Origin: Limnomonas spitsbergensis
Taxonomy: Eukaryota; Chlorophyta; Chlorophyceae; Chlamydomonadales
Reading direction: 5' to 3'
Length of the DNA stretch: 64,000 nucleotides
Assembly (NCBI GenBank): GCA_037349105.1
Contig: JAYJMM010000076.1
Span: 892,501-956,500 of the forward strand
The translations under genes were made by a program, and so were the position numbers. A model generated the notes under the pieces. That model had not been told where the DNA came from, did no database searches, and saw nothing but the letters and a program-made list of their open reading frames with translations. Within the stretch, counting starts at the first letter, position 1. Each line of letters begins with the position of its first letter. Below, in pieces: positions 38,409 to 50,095 of this stretch.

Positions 38409-38527
38409 AGGACCTCAGTGACCCCCCGCCAGAGAGAAAGTGTGATGGAGAGGATGATGAGGCTGAAACTGATGGAGAGGATGATGAGGCTGAAACTGAT
38501 GATATTGAAGAGGCTTCATCCTCGTGA
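38409..38527 (+). CDS. Unrecognised acidic terminal exon candidate
   Basis: After an ACTTGCAG acceptor the frame reads EDLSDPPPERKCDGEDDEAE and continues with a second GEDDEAETDD unit to EEASSS and TGA. The acidic unit is an internal 24-bp duplication. Similar acidic tails occur in many nuclear proteins, so no function can be given. The upstream exon could not be found. Confidence 0.3.
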
Positions 38528-38639
38528 GGTGCTCTGGTGCGTGTCTCGCCAACCTGGAGACAAATTGTAATGAATCGGTGTGGAGTTCAACTAATTGGCC
38601 TTTGCGGATAGGACTTCTTAGCTTTTTTTGTTATCCGCC

Positions 38640-40400
38640 TGTGAGAGGAATGTAGAGCACCTTGCCGCCATGGGGCACTTCATTCTCTCTGGACTTTCCT
38701 AGCTGTTCTTTTTGGTTGCCGGCGTACTTAGCTGAGCTTCATTTCAGCATGGCCCAGAGGTCAATAACATTTCACCTCTGGGCCATGTTCAAAAAGGCTC
38801 GGCCGCGTGGGCGCCCAACTGCCCTTCATAATTTCAGCATGGCCCAGGGGTTTAGAACAGTGCATACCTGCTAGGCCCTGCTGAACGCTCGGCCACGTGG
38901 GGCTGGTAGGGAATGACTAGGCTCAATTCCAGCTACCATGCACAGCCTGGGCCATGGTGCAGCCATGCCATCCTCCTATGTGAGGTGCAGGAACATGGAA
39001 CCCGGCGCTCTAGTCAGGGGGAGAGAGAATATCGTGTTCACATGGCCCTGAAGTGTAACGTCTTTAACCATGGGCCATGTTCAAAAAGGCTCGACCGTGT
39101 GGGCGCCCAAGTGTTCTTCATTTCAGCATGGCCAAGAGGTGTAACCCTGGGGCGCTATCCTGACTGTCAAAGCGGCGATTTGGTTATGGACCGCCGCGCC
39201 GGTGGGGGGCTCGAATTCTCTTAGACCCCACCCTAGACACCTGGCCAAGGCACATCAGGCAAAATAAGGTTCACACAACAGTCTGAAACCGACACTGGAG
39301 CACATATCCTTGACGAATGCCCATCATCAAACTGATTAACATTTCATGTCACTTGGCCAGCAGGTTTTGGTGTCCTGACCCCGCTCAAACTCTAAAGCCC
39401 ACCATAGAGGCCTGTCTGAGGCACAACAGGCAAAAATAGGGTTCACACAAAAGCCTGAAACCAACACTACAGCACGCACAAGGCATCTTGAACCAATTTC
39501 CATCATACTGATTAATAAAAAATCTGGCCAGGTTTTGTTGTCCAGACCCCTCTTAAAGTCCACCCTAGGGGCCTAGCCGAAGCATATCAGGCAAAAGAGG
39601 GTTCACACAACAGTCTGAACCTAACACCTAAGCACACACAATGTGTCGCCCCCAATCAAAGGGCGCCACGGACTTTCAGCAGTGATGCCAGGGCAAGCAT
39701 GGGTTGGAGGCTCTGGCTTTTGTCGAGGATGTGGTAGACGTTGTTGAGGGCTAGTCTGCTGTCTTTTTTTGCATCCCTTCAGACTAACTCTTTTCCTTTT
39801 TGTCGCTGTCTTGCTTACAGAGGCAGGGATCCGTCGATCTGCGTTTTCTGGAGGGGTGTTTTTCTTTGCCATTGTGCTTCTCTCTGTCTTTCCTATAACC
39901 TTAAGTTCCTTTATTTTTCCTCCCAACGAGAGAAGACGTTGTAGAGCCCGCGTGCAGCGATACAGGGATGGGAGGCCCTGGTTTTCTGCAACTTTTAGTT
40001 GACCTTTTTGAAGGCCAGTCTCTTCAGGGGCAAGGGATACTGTTCGCCAAATATTTTTCTTGTTATTTGGTGGGACGGTGGGTAGACTTGCTATCCTTTA
40101 TTTCCTCTTGTGCCTTCTCCCTTGACTTTCCTAGCTGAATTTGTGTTTGCCGACGTGGCCGAGCTTCATTTCAGCATGGCTCAGAGGTGTAACGTCATTA
40201 ATACAATGCATCGTGCTGTTACCGGTACTTGGCATCAGGCAAGGCCTTTTCCCAGTCAGGCTCATTAGCTCATACCATTCAGCCATGCCTTTGGCCAAAT
40301 CACGAAGGATATCCTCTGTGCGGGTGCGCTTCGCATGTCAATGACAAAACACCTCCGCGCCCTGCTCAAATAAGGCTCGGCCGCGTGGGCGCCTAACTAA
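38640..40400. repeat. Dispersed repeat family and 160-bp tandem repeat
   Basis: Bases 38690-38880, 39055-39150 and 40120-40395 carry TTTCAGCATGGCCCAGAGGT, GTAACGTCATTAA and GGCTCGGCCGCGTGGGCGCC. Bases 39660-40200 are a long copy, about 75-80 percent alike by eye to 63668-64000. Bases 39225-39620 are about 2.5 tandem copies of a roughly 160-bp unit (GGCAAAATAGGGTTCACACA, CAGTCTGAAACCAACACT, GGCCAGGTTTTGGTGTCC). The CATGGCCCAGAGGT...ACCTCTGGGCCATG at 38748-38790 is palindromic. Confidence 0.75.
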
Positions 40401-42385
40401 AGAGTTGGGAGGAAAGTTGGAAAGAAACACAGAAGGGGGCAGAACAAAAGAAAGGGGGAAAAGTGGGGGAAAAGTGAAGGGACAAAACAAAAGGCTGGAA
40501 AACACAAAATGCAAAGGAAGTTCCAACCTCTGAAAAAGTCTACGCCTCAACAATATCTACCACGCACGTCGTCCACAAAGGCAAGGGCATCCCACCCAAG
40601 CCTGCCCTAGTATAACTCCAAAAAGTCTCTAGCACCGTTCGGAGGACCTGCCCATCCCCGCTCTTTAAGTTGATCCTCCACGCCGGGGCATTGAAAACAA
40701 GCATTCAGCGCTTCGCATGCGGCTGGTTGATCTTCGGGGGACATTGTCGCATTGCTCTTGCAGCTTAGGAAATGGACCACCTGTCCTCATGCCGTATCTG
40801 GTTGGGCGAGGCTTCAGCCATGCTGGCCGAAAACCTTGAAACGCAATTCCACTTGTATCCGGAATGTGTTCGGGCACGGCTGAGACCAAATCTTTCTAGT
40901 GAACAGCCTGTCAAGCACATGCCTTATCGCTTCGTGTATCTAGATAATCTAGAGTGTTCAACAACGACCCACGCACCGTTTTCCCGAAGTTCTGTCTACT
41001 TGTCTCGCTAAGTATGATAGTCCTGCTTGACAAAATGTCAATGTGCAATGTACGTGCAGCCAGGGACCCTGGCACTGACGAAGTTGGGTGTAGCAAATTC
41101 AGGCCGCTGCTGAACGATAGCCCAGGCGATCAGAGGGACTACTAGGGGGCGCACGTCGACATTTGCCATTGGGGTGGCCAGATCGGTACCAACTTGTACG
41201 CGGGAAAGATTCAAATGAGTTCCTGTAAATGATATGCGTGGGCCATGGCAGCAGGGACGGGCAAAAAGGAGTATTCAGAACGAACGAAAGATGACGGCGA
41301 TGGAAATTTGAAGATGAGTGAGGACGAAGTTGTCCACGCTGTCGGAGCGTTGATGCGAAGTATTTTTGCATTGCAAAAAATAGGAGCGATGCAAAATATG
41401 GCACTTCACGGGTACGGCAGCGCCACGCTGGCGCCACGCTGGCGTTCCGGTGCCAATCCGGTGACAAGTGGAATTGGGGAGGGTGAGCTGGCATGCCATT
41501 TCCGCATTCCGGTGACAAGTGGAATTGGGCCCCTTGTGGAATTGGGCCCTAAGATCGACAGAAAAGCGAGTCTTCCTGCATAAGAAGTGTTAAAAAAAGT
41601 GTAAAGGCATATGCCACGAAGTGATCGGCCGGCCAAGGGCCGGCAAATATGATCTTAACCGGGGCTTACTAGGAAGCAACCGCCTTCGCTCGATTCCCTC
41701 GCCACTGCATCGGCGAGCCAGTATCAGAGGTGACATGTCGCAGGAAGCCTATGGGGGCGAAATCGTGGTGTACTGGCATACAGAACGCCGACTGTAATAC
41801 TAATGAATGCATGGTATGCGTCAGGGATTATATATTTGGCGCCAAGAGAGTAAAACGTGCTAGACGCCAAGACCAGTCGGTCGTTCACCGGTTCCCACAC
41901 AAGAGGTCACGCTGCAAATGGTGCAACTTCAACTAATGAACGGCATGACGTGGCATTGCAGTTGAATCTGACATCGACGGTTATTCGTGGGGATGACAGC
42001 ATGACACCGGTACAGGTTTCCGACGAGGGTTCATCAGTAGCGAATCAGCAATACAGCGGTCAGACACAACACGGCCGTGGTTCCCCCGGTATTAATATGG
42101 CACATTTAATGGAGCTGGCCCATGTGCGTAGCCAATCAGCGGCTTAGCAAGTGCTCCGTATTTGAAGCACACTTGATTGGCAGAGTCGCATATCAGCAGC
42201 AGTTCCCACACAGGCGGCAATTGCAGCCTTCTTAGCAAGTATATACTAATATCAGGACCATTATTCATTATCCACGCAGCGGAAGGCCGCGCGTGATAGG
42301 CAGCGACAGGAGAAGCAGGGGCATTAACGTACATTGAGTTCGTAATCTATCTTAATTGCACCGAGCGGGTGCCGAACATTGCTAA
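40400..42385. other. Upstream region of the KH gene: unassigned ORFs
   Basis: A plus frame at 41245-41583 starts at an ATG and reads MAAGTGKKEYSERTKDDGDG, then repeats VTSGIG twice because of a local DNA duplication (CCGGTGACAAGTGGAATTGG). A plus frame ending at 41936 (HRFPHKRSRCKWCNFN, with a CMVC pair before it) resembles a small zinc-binding tail such as piggyBac-type transposases carry. This is a weak impression only. No gene is called here. The KH promoter should lie just before 42386. Confidence 0.3.
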
Positions 42386-44633
42386 ATGGCATCAGATGCC
42401 GGTTGCAGCGATGACATGGCTTCTTCCAGTGGTTCTCCATTGCGGCCGTCCTTGGTGCCTCCAGCTGCAACTGCTTTGCTGGGTGGGTACCTGTCAGAGA
42501 GCAACCAGCAGCTGTGCGAGTCCTCTTTCCAACAGCAGCAAGATGACGAAGGTACAGCTGCAGCAGTCGCTGCCACTGCCATCGATAGGGTCATGGAGAC
42601 TCTGTCGCTGGCCAATAGCAGCAGCGGGCACATCTATTTCACCTCCAACCCAGACAACAGCATCGGTTCCAGTGCCAGCGGCTCGAACCCCGTTGCAGCA
42701 ATGACCTACGCGACGAGCACGTCACCCACTGCAGTGAAGCTGCTGCTCACCAACGCAGCCTCGGGCATCGTGATAGGTCGAGGTGGCAGCCATCGCGACT
42801 TCATACAGCGCATCTCGGGAGCTCGTATGCAGCTGAGCAAACCTGGAGAGTTCTTCTCTGGCACGACAGGTGCGTGCTTGACGATTCATCACGTGTTCAG
42901 GCCTGCAGTGATCGCGATCCGAGTGCCGTGCCATTAGCTTGTGATGCGCTGAGCACGGACAGAGATCCATGGCAAACAAGCTTCAGAAGCTCATAATCGG
43001 CCGCCATGCATCGGTGCATGCTGTGCATGCGCGGTTAATGCAGCTTCCAGTGGCTTCAGCTTAGGCTCCATCACGTGCCTCAGCTTCATCCCAGACCTCA
43101 AACGTGGGGGGCTGGGAGAGTAAGACCTGGTGATTGGGCCATGGGTGAGGTTCCCGCCGGCCCAGAGGCGTCCGCCCGGCCACCACACACAGATGGTCTG
43201 GTGTGCACCGAGATAAACACCGGTGGGCAGTATACAATTGCGGCGCATGTCAGGAGTGGCACTGCTGTGAGTGTGTTTGAAAGTTAGGCAGGCGGGCGGG
43301 CAGGCAACAGCATGGCCTAGGGGCAACAGCGAGTACTATTGGACGTCATTGTGCCCTTAGGTGCCGCCGTGGGGTGGCCGCTGGCCCTCCACCGCTGGGC
43401 TGATTGGGGCCAAACGTTGGTCCTTGCGGCCTGCCTTTGCTGCACCAGCCCTTCACGGAAGGAGATCTCGGTGTAGCTGAATTGCTGCACCAGCCCTTCA
43501 CGGCAGGAGATCTCGGTGTAGCTAAATTGCTGTCGGAGCACCCTACCATAAGCTGCGTTTCATCAACCCCAACGCTGATATGAGGAAGAGCCACACGCAG
43601 CGAGGCAGGCCCATGACCATTATGGGCCTACGCGCTATGACCTCGTGGACAAACAGATTCAATGACGATGTTGAGCACATGAGCATGACCATCATGGGCA
43701 CACAATCAATAACGATACATGACGATATAGAGCCCCTGCCACAAAGGGCCGTGACGATACATGACGATATAGAGCATTTAAGCCTGTCAGGTAGAGGAAC
43801 GCCCAACGTCATGGGCGTTTTTATTTTCCGTGACTCAAAGCCTTAAGCTTCTACCAACCGCCGGAAGTTTTTCTTTGTACGGCGTTGAGGCCACCTTAAG
43901 CGGTCCGCCCAAGGCCCGATTAAGACCCAAACTTGACCCCGACAGCCGGCGCCCCAAACAGCATAGCTAGCTACAACTGGGGTCTCCGGCCTGAGGCTGA
44001 CAGCTAGCTGATTCACGAAAACGAACCATGACCTGACGACCGTGACCTCCATTCCTTGCAGAGCGTACCCTCCTGCTGTCCGGAAGCTTCCGCAGCATCC
44101 TCGTAGCTGCCCAGTGCATCATCTCGAGGCTCGTCGCTCAGCCGGCCGCCATTGCCGCGCTCTTGGCCGAGGGCCCGCAGCACGAGGGCCATGCCCCCCC
44201 GGGCGATGCCGAGACCCCAGGCGCAGCCCACCCGCAGGCGGTGGAGAGGGAGCTGTCGAACGCAGCAGCAGGGACAGCGAGGCTAATGGGGGATGCTGCA
44301 TTCGAGACGAGGCTGACCGAAGGCTTCGTAACGGGAGGTACCGCGGCAGAAGCGGGTTCCAACTCCATCGGTGCCTGTGACAACACGGCCGACGGCTCGG
44401 CGGCGGCGGCGGCAGTAGCAACTTTAGGTGGCCCCTGTAGCTCCACTCCGCCGTCACGCAGGTCCTCCGCCGATGTCGCGTTGCCGCCGCGTCCTGTTGC
44501 TGTGGCCGCCGCCGCCACGAGCGCGGTGCCGGTTACGATGCAGCCCACGTTCATGGTCCGGGCGGTGATCCCGGCCGGGGCTGTCGGCTCCATCATCGGG
44601 AAGGGCGGCTCGATGGTCAAGCAGATTTCGCAG
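42386..44633 (+). CDS. KH gene exons 1 and 2: KH1 and start of KH2
   Basis: Exon 1 starts at ATGGCATCAGATGCC and ends GGCACGACAG|GTGCGT inside the variable loop of KH1. Exon 2 follows TCCTTGCAG and resumes KH1 as ERTLLLSGSFRSILVAAQCI. It then runs through an Ala/Ser/Pro-rich linker to FMVRAVIPAGAVGSIIGKGG and ends ATTTCGCAG|GTAGGA. The intron (42870-44061) includes a CATGACGATATAGAGC duplication near 43720-43775 and no other recognised element. Confidence 0.85.
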
Positions 44634-47600
44634 GTAGGATCTTTGGCACTCGGGCCTAGGGTCTACTCTAAACCCTTGTCTTTATTTTCATAAGCTATGC
44701 AGATCTCGCAGGTAGGGTGTTTGACACACTCAGGCCTTAAGGGTCTACCCTAAACCCTTATCTTAAGCAATGCAGATTTCGCAGGTGGGGTACTCAGCGA
44801 TAGACGCTCTGTGATGAGGGAGGAGGGACTAATTAAAACGAACCAACAAACAAACAAACCAACCAACAAACCAACCAACCAACACAACGCACACCGGTAT
44901 TGATTTCGCAGGTGGGATGTTCAACACTGGGGAGAATAGGGACTTGTAATCTGGGTTCCGGTTTTAGGACGAGTCCTCAACCCTGAACCCTGAATAGGAT
45001 AGGCTTCACGGTCGGACATACAGCACCAGATGATTCGGGTACAGGGTAAGGGTTAAAAGACCCTTTTCCCTGAACCCCTCGCCCTTGACTATGCAGATTT
45101 GCAGCCTGCCCAACTTGTCCCCCCCCCCCCATTGTTTTCACAGGTTTCTGGAGTCAATATCAGCATCAGCTCGCAGGACCGTTCACAGGTGAGGCGCTAT
45201 GTTGCCTTTTTCCGGCTACGAGCCCAACTTCAGCAAGCCGTGCAGTGGCCGTGTAAGGCATGTTTAGGACCAAACCTGGACTGGCCTACGGCTGGTGGCC
45301 TAAGCAGCAAGGCTGGCTGCAAATGTTGGGCCTCTGGCCAGCAGTCGGAGTGTAGCTGACATGTAGCTGAGTCACGAAAAAAATAAAAACTACTGAGGCT
45401 AAATCAAGCCCGTTGGTGCCCGCGTCACCGTCCCCTTTGGGAGGAGGGGCACGGGGGTAAAACCCCCTCCAGCTCGATTGATAGTCCCATCCGGGAAGTG
45501 CGCTAAGCGGTTAAGGGTTTGGGGGTCACCCTAAACCCGAAACCCTTAACGCTTTGCACCTTTACCAGATGGGCAGCTCAGGGGGCATGAGCTCCATAAC
45601 CCATTTCATTCCACAATGTGTAGGGGGTTGAGGATGGAGATTTTGAGCAGCGCACATGCCCGTGGCATCTGAAAAACAGAGCTCGTTTTATCGCGCCGAA
45701 CATACACACCAGCTGCTTTTATCGCGCCAAACGTACACACCAGCTGCGTCAAATTGGTCACAAAGTCTCATAGGCGGTCTGCGGCCACCCTGAAATGTGT
45801 CCGGCAAGGGAGGCCCCTGGTGCAGCAAGGTGCCTGTTGCCAGGGCCGCCAACTCTGTAGGCTGGTCAGTCAGACAGTTTGGTCTGCATCGGCTCAGGGG
45901 TGGCTGCCCAGCGGCACGTCGTGAATTCGTGATAGTGGCCTGGCGGAGCGTGCTCTGGGGGAGTTTGGGAGGAAGAACACAGGCCTAGCACACATGATCA
46001 CTTTGCAAGTGTCACGCAAGCAGTATCCTGTTTGACTGCCTACATATAAAGCTTTGACTGGGCAATAACCTGAATGCCTGCATTTTCATCTGGGGGAGTT
46101 TGGGAGGAAGAAGCAGGCCTGGCCGACATATACACGTTGCCACTGTCACAAAAGCAGAATCCTCCTGGACTGCCTACATATATATCTGTGACTGGGTAAT
46201 ATCCTTCTTGAAAGCCTGTATTTCCCTCTGCTGGGCAGTATCCTCTCCTGAGTGGAGCCGTCCCATTTTTCGGTTCACTATCCTTGTTAGAGCAGTATCC
46301 TCCTCAACTGCCTACACATATAGCTTTGAGTAGGCAAAAACCTGAATGCCTGCATTTCCCTCCACTGGGCAGTATCCTCCTGGGTGGAGCCGTCTCGTTT
46401 TATGTCAATTGTTCTTGTTTGATGGTCCCATTTGGGAAGGGCGCTTTGAGGTTTGGGGATTAGGGTTCACTCGAAGGCTGCCGTCCTTTAGTAAATAGTT
46501 TCCTCCTTGACCGCCGCCTGCATAATTTATTGACTGGGCAGTTTTCTCCGAGGCTGCCGTCCTTGATTGGGCACTTTCCTCCTTCACCGCATGCAACTTT
46601 CTTTGACTGGGCAATATCCTCCAACACTGCTCGATCCTTTTTGTCTGGATAGTTTCTTCCTTAACTGGGCAGTCCTGGACCCAGCAGCCCTTGACTGAGC
46701 AGTATCCCCCAGCAGTGCCTGCATTGCTTGGGCCGCCCGCATCACTTTGACCTCCGCAATAACCTTTTAAGGCTGTCGTCCTTCCTATCCTTGACTAATA
46801 GCAGTCCTTGACTGAGCAGTTCCCTGCACTAAGCAGCCCTCTCCACACACACCGCTACAGGGCCTCGTCGAGTAGTCCTTGACTGAGCAGTATCCCTCAG
46901 CAGTGCCTGCATTGCTTGGGCCGCCCGCATCACTTTGACCTCCGCACTATCCTCCAAGGCTGCCGTCCCATCTGGAGCAGTTCCCTCCACTGAGCAGCCC
47001 CCCCCACTCCTCACCAATACAGGGCCTCGTCAAGCAGCACCGCATATTGATTATCACTTTGACGTCTGCAATAACTTTCTAAGGCTGTCGTCCTTTCTAT
47101 CCTTGACTGATAGCAGTCCTTGACTGAGCAGTATCCCCCGTTAGTGCCTGCATTGCTTGGGCCGCCCACATCACTTTACCTCCGCAATAACCTTCTAAGG
47201 CTGTCGTCCTTTCTACCCTTGACTAATAGCAGTCCTTGACTCAGCAGTTGCCTGCACTAAGCAGCCCCCTCCACACACACCGCTACAGGGCCTCGTCGAG
47301 CAGTCTTTAACTGAGCAGTATCTCCCGTCAGTGCCTGCATTGCTTGGGCCGCCCGCATCACTTTGACTGGGCAATGTCCTCCCAAGGCTGCAGTCCCATC
47401 CAGCGCAGTTTCCTCCACTAAGCAGCCCCCCCCCCTCCTCACCGCTACAAGGCCTCCTCAAGCAGCGCCGCATATTAATGATCACTTTGACCTCGGCAGT
47501 AACCTCCTAAGGCTGCCGTCCCATCCAGAGCAGTTCCCTCCACTAAGCAGTCCCCCCCCCCCACCGCTACAGGGCCTCATCGAGCAGCACCGCATCTTGA

Positions 47601-49931
47601 CCATCACGAGCCTTCCCGCTGTCGCCCCCACACCACCCACTGCGGCGTCGGCACCAGACTTTACAGGCCTCCCCAACGACGGCGGCGGCGGCAGCAGCCA
47701 CGCCTCACATTTACCGCAAATGCCTGGTGCCGCCTTTGACAACGCAGCCCTCTCCCCAGGCCGCCTTTCTGCTGCTGCTGGTGCTGGTGCACCGGCGCCC
47801 CCGTGCCTGCCCGCGGAAGCTCAGCGCATTGCGCTCACTTTGGAGATGCTGGCGCGGGGCACTCCCCCGGACAGCCCATACCACACAGCCTCGGAGGCCC
47901 TGCCAGCCTCTGGTAGCATCCTTCCGGGCAGGAGCTCCGCGCCGGCTGCGCTGCAGCAGGTCGCGGCCGGCACCCCGCAGCACTTTCTTTCAACGGACAG
48001 CGACCAAGGCGCCTGGGCTGATATGCTTCAGGCCCCTGCTGCGGGCGATGATGACGCTGCAGGTCAGTCAAAGCATGCCCATGCGGCGGAAGGCTGCACA
48101 TAAAGCCTGTCCGGTGCTTGACACTGTCGTCCTGTCTTTTATCGCCGTCCAGTCTCGTTTGCCTGGTCCATTCTTTAGGCGCATTGTTTTTTACAGCGTC
48201 CTCGAAAGGAGTTCCTCAAGACTTAATGCATGCTAAACACTATGCTTGTGACCCGCATGGCCTGCATGGCCTGCATGGTCTGCATGGCCTGCATGGCCTG
48301 CTCGGTGCACCGGAGGTAGACAGAATTACCAACAGACTGTTCTTGTTGGGGTTTGTTTGGCTGCAGGTGACGGCCGGGCAAGCAGCAGCGGCGACAGCAG
48401 CGGCGGCGGCGGCAGGGCCGGCGGCGCGCACAGCCTGGTTGACAGCCTCATCCTATCCCTCGCGATGGTTCTGCAGCGTGCGATAGGTAGCCCTTTCTAC
48501 CACACGCCGGCCCTGCTGACTGTCTCTAAGCAGGCGACGGCGGCGGCCATGGCCGGGCCCATCCGCACCTCGTCGGGCCCTTTGCCGCCTCGTCCTCATC
48601 AACAGCATCAGCCGAAGACGCCCCAGGGTGGGCCCGGCGGCGCGGAGCACTCTGCGCTGATCGGCTTGCTGGACGAGCCTCGGACGTTGACGGGCCGTGC
48701 GGGAAAGCTGGGGAAGCCACTCCAAGTCACTTGGGCAGCGCCCGGCGGCTCGATGCAGCCGCTCCTACAGCATCCTCAGATGGCCCTCGCTGGCCATGGG
48801 ACCCGATCTTTCTCTGGCCCGCTGCCTCGTGAGGCTTACCTGCCTATCAGCCTTTTAGCGGGCGGCCCGACTTCATGGAACGGACTGGACCGCACAAGGA
48901 TCGCGAGGTCGGCGTCGGCGTCGGCAACGCTGTGGCATGGGCCCTCCCCTACGGAGCCAGCCATCGCCTCGGAGGCAGACATGATGCTGCGAGCGTACCC
49001 CGCCAAGGTAGCGCACGGGGCTAGGCCCTCGGTGCCCCGCTTCGAGTCTTTCCAGATCATGCCCCCGGCCGCTCGCCCGGGGGCCCCTGGCAGTCGCCAC
49101 GATGCAGGGACCGGCAGCGGGGTCGGGTTCCCCACGCAGGCAGCCATCTCGGCTGCTTCGGCCCAGTACGGCTCGCAACAACAGCAGCTCTTGAGGCAGC
49201 AGCAACAGGGTGGGCAGCAGCAGCAACAACAGGCGCATGGCCCCGGGCTGGGCTGCACCGTGTCTCTGCTGGTTCCTCGGGTCATGATTCCCTTTATAAC
49301 CGGGCAGCAGGGCGAGACCGTGTCGAGCATTCAACAGCTGCTTGGGGTAACGGTGAGCATTGAGCGCCTGCCGACCCCGCTGCTCGGAGCCTTGAACAGC
49401 AACGGGCTGGCGGGGGGCAGCGTGCAAGCTGTTGCCTCTGCCGCCGCTGCAGACGTTCAGGTGACACTGACGGGCCAGGACACGAGCTCTGTCCAGATGG
49501 CGGAAGCGATCATCAGGCAGAAGGTTGCGAGTAGTGGGCTTGCGGCACCGCAGAACAAGCACTCCTCGCCTTCGTCGCTGCAGCACCAGCAACAGCTGCC
49601 AAAGTGGCAGTGGCAGCAGCAGCAGCAGCTGCCGTTGCAACGGGTGCCATGGCAGCAGCAACAGCAGATGCAACAACAACAACAGCAGCAGCAGCAGTAC
49701 TGGCAGGATTGGAGGCCTGAGCAAGGGCAGGTGGCGTGGCAGCAAGCCTCTTGGCAGCAGAAGCCGTGGCAGTGGCAGCAGCAACAACCACAACAACAGG
49801 GGGTGTCTGGCGGATACCAACAGCCGGCACATGCTGAGCTGGGGATGCATTTCCTGGGGGGCGCCTCCGCCTCGTCACCCTTTGGGCATGGCCATGCTCA
49901 CAAGGTGGACAAGCCATCCCCTAAGAGGTGA
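42386..49931 (+). CDS. Triple KH-domain RNA-binding protein with polyglutamine C-terminus
   Basis: Predicted single-stranded RNA-binding protein of the PCBP/Nova-like multi-KH type, acting in mRNA processing, stability or translation. The target cannot be read. Exons: 42386-42869, 44062-44633, 45144-45188, 47573-48062, 48367-49931, with phases 1, 0, 0, 1 that all agree. The product is 1051 residues. KH1 (about 115-190, GIVIGRGGSHRDFIQ) spans the exon 1/2 junction. KH2 (about 323-390, GSIIGKGGSMVKQIS) spans exons 2 to 4. KH3 (about 825-925, IPFITGQQGETVSSIQQLLG) is in the last exon. Each has its GxxG loop. Linkers are Ala/Gly/Ser/Pro-rich, and residues from about 935 on are Gln/Trp-rich. Neighbours give no functional hint. 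Confidence 0.86.
44634..45143 (+). repeat. Exon 2 3'-edge copies in KH gene intron 2
   Basis: Four copies of the end of exon 2 with donor (GCAGATTTCGCAGGTAGG and variants) lie at about 44697-44720, 44766-44795, 44900-44935 and 45092-45105. Two carry the following intron bases TTTG.CACTCGGGCCT. AACC/AACAAACC runs occupy 44840-44890. The pattern matches the minus-strand genes in orientation relative to transcription. Confidence 0.82.
45144..45188 (+). CDS. KH gene exon 3, 45-nt micro-exon
   Basis: Fifteen codons (VSGVNISISSQDRSQ) between TTTTCACAG and TTCACAG|GTGAGG, phase 0-0. They supply the beta-strand and variable loop that complete KH2, joining KQISQ of exon 2 to HRILTITS of exon 4. Skipping it would keep the frame but break the KH2 fold. 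Confidence 0.85.
45189..47572 (+). repeat. Exon 4 5'-edge copies in KH gene intron 3
   Basis: Copies of the exon 4 start with acceptor (CCGCTACAGGGCCTCGTCGA, GCAGCACCGCAT) lie at about 46850-46875, 47020-47055, 47278-47305 and 47445-47475, in units of roughly 150-200 bp. Further units back to 46100 share CTTGACTGGGCAGTATCCTC and CTGCCTACATATA but no exon part. Bases 45660-45750 repeat TTTTATCGCGCC.AACRTACACACCAGCTGC. Confidence 0.85.
47573..49931 (+). CDS. KH gene exons 4 and 5: linker, KH3 and polyglutamine tail
   Basis: Exon 4 (490 nt) starts GLIEQHRILTITS, the last strand of KH2, then a Pro/Ala/Gly-rich linker, ending GACGCTGCAG|GTCAGT. Exon 5 (1565 nt) has an Arg/Ser-containing linker, a Gln run (about residues 800-820), KH3 starting LGCTVSLLVPRVM, then a second Gln/Trp-rich region (QQQQ, WQQ) before TGA at 49929-49931. 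The CAG runs are imperfect (CAG/CAA mixed), which would slow expansion. The region between the exons (48063-48366) has a short CTGCATGGC repeat. Confidence 0.86.
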
Positions 49932-49954
49932 CATCACTACTAGGCGGGTGATGA

Positions 49955-50095
49955 AGGATGACTTGCTACTCCCACGGTGGTGGACATTGTAGGTAAACCC
50001 ACCGTGGGGCGGCAAGCGCCCCACGTGGTGTGACCCACGCACCGGTCCGGTCGGACCCATCGTGGAGTGAGTGGGTCACGTGCACTTTTCCGACG
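49955..50095 (+). promoter_or_regulatory. Inverted-repeat cluster just after the KH stop codon
   Basis: Within 150 bp of the stop there are three nested palindromes: CCCACGGTGG with CCACCGTGGG (49970-50017), GGGGCG with CGCCCC (50015-50033), and GTGACCCAC with GTGGGTCAC (50030-50080) enclosing ACCGGTCCGGT. In RNA these would form stable 3'-UTR hairpins. They could equally be the remains of a small palindromic element. Confidence 0.5.

Noticed and set aside
41730..41936. piggyBac-type transposase C-terminus
   Set aside because: Only a CxxC..CKWC basic tail is visible, with no catalytic region upstream and no TTAA-flanked termini. That is too little to call.
48873..49917. Minus-strand ORFs of 134 to 325 codons antisense to the KH gene
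   Set aside because: They are shadows of the CAG-rich coding exon (Leu and Ala/Val runs), with no family features.
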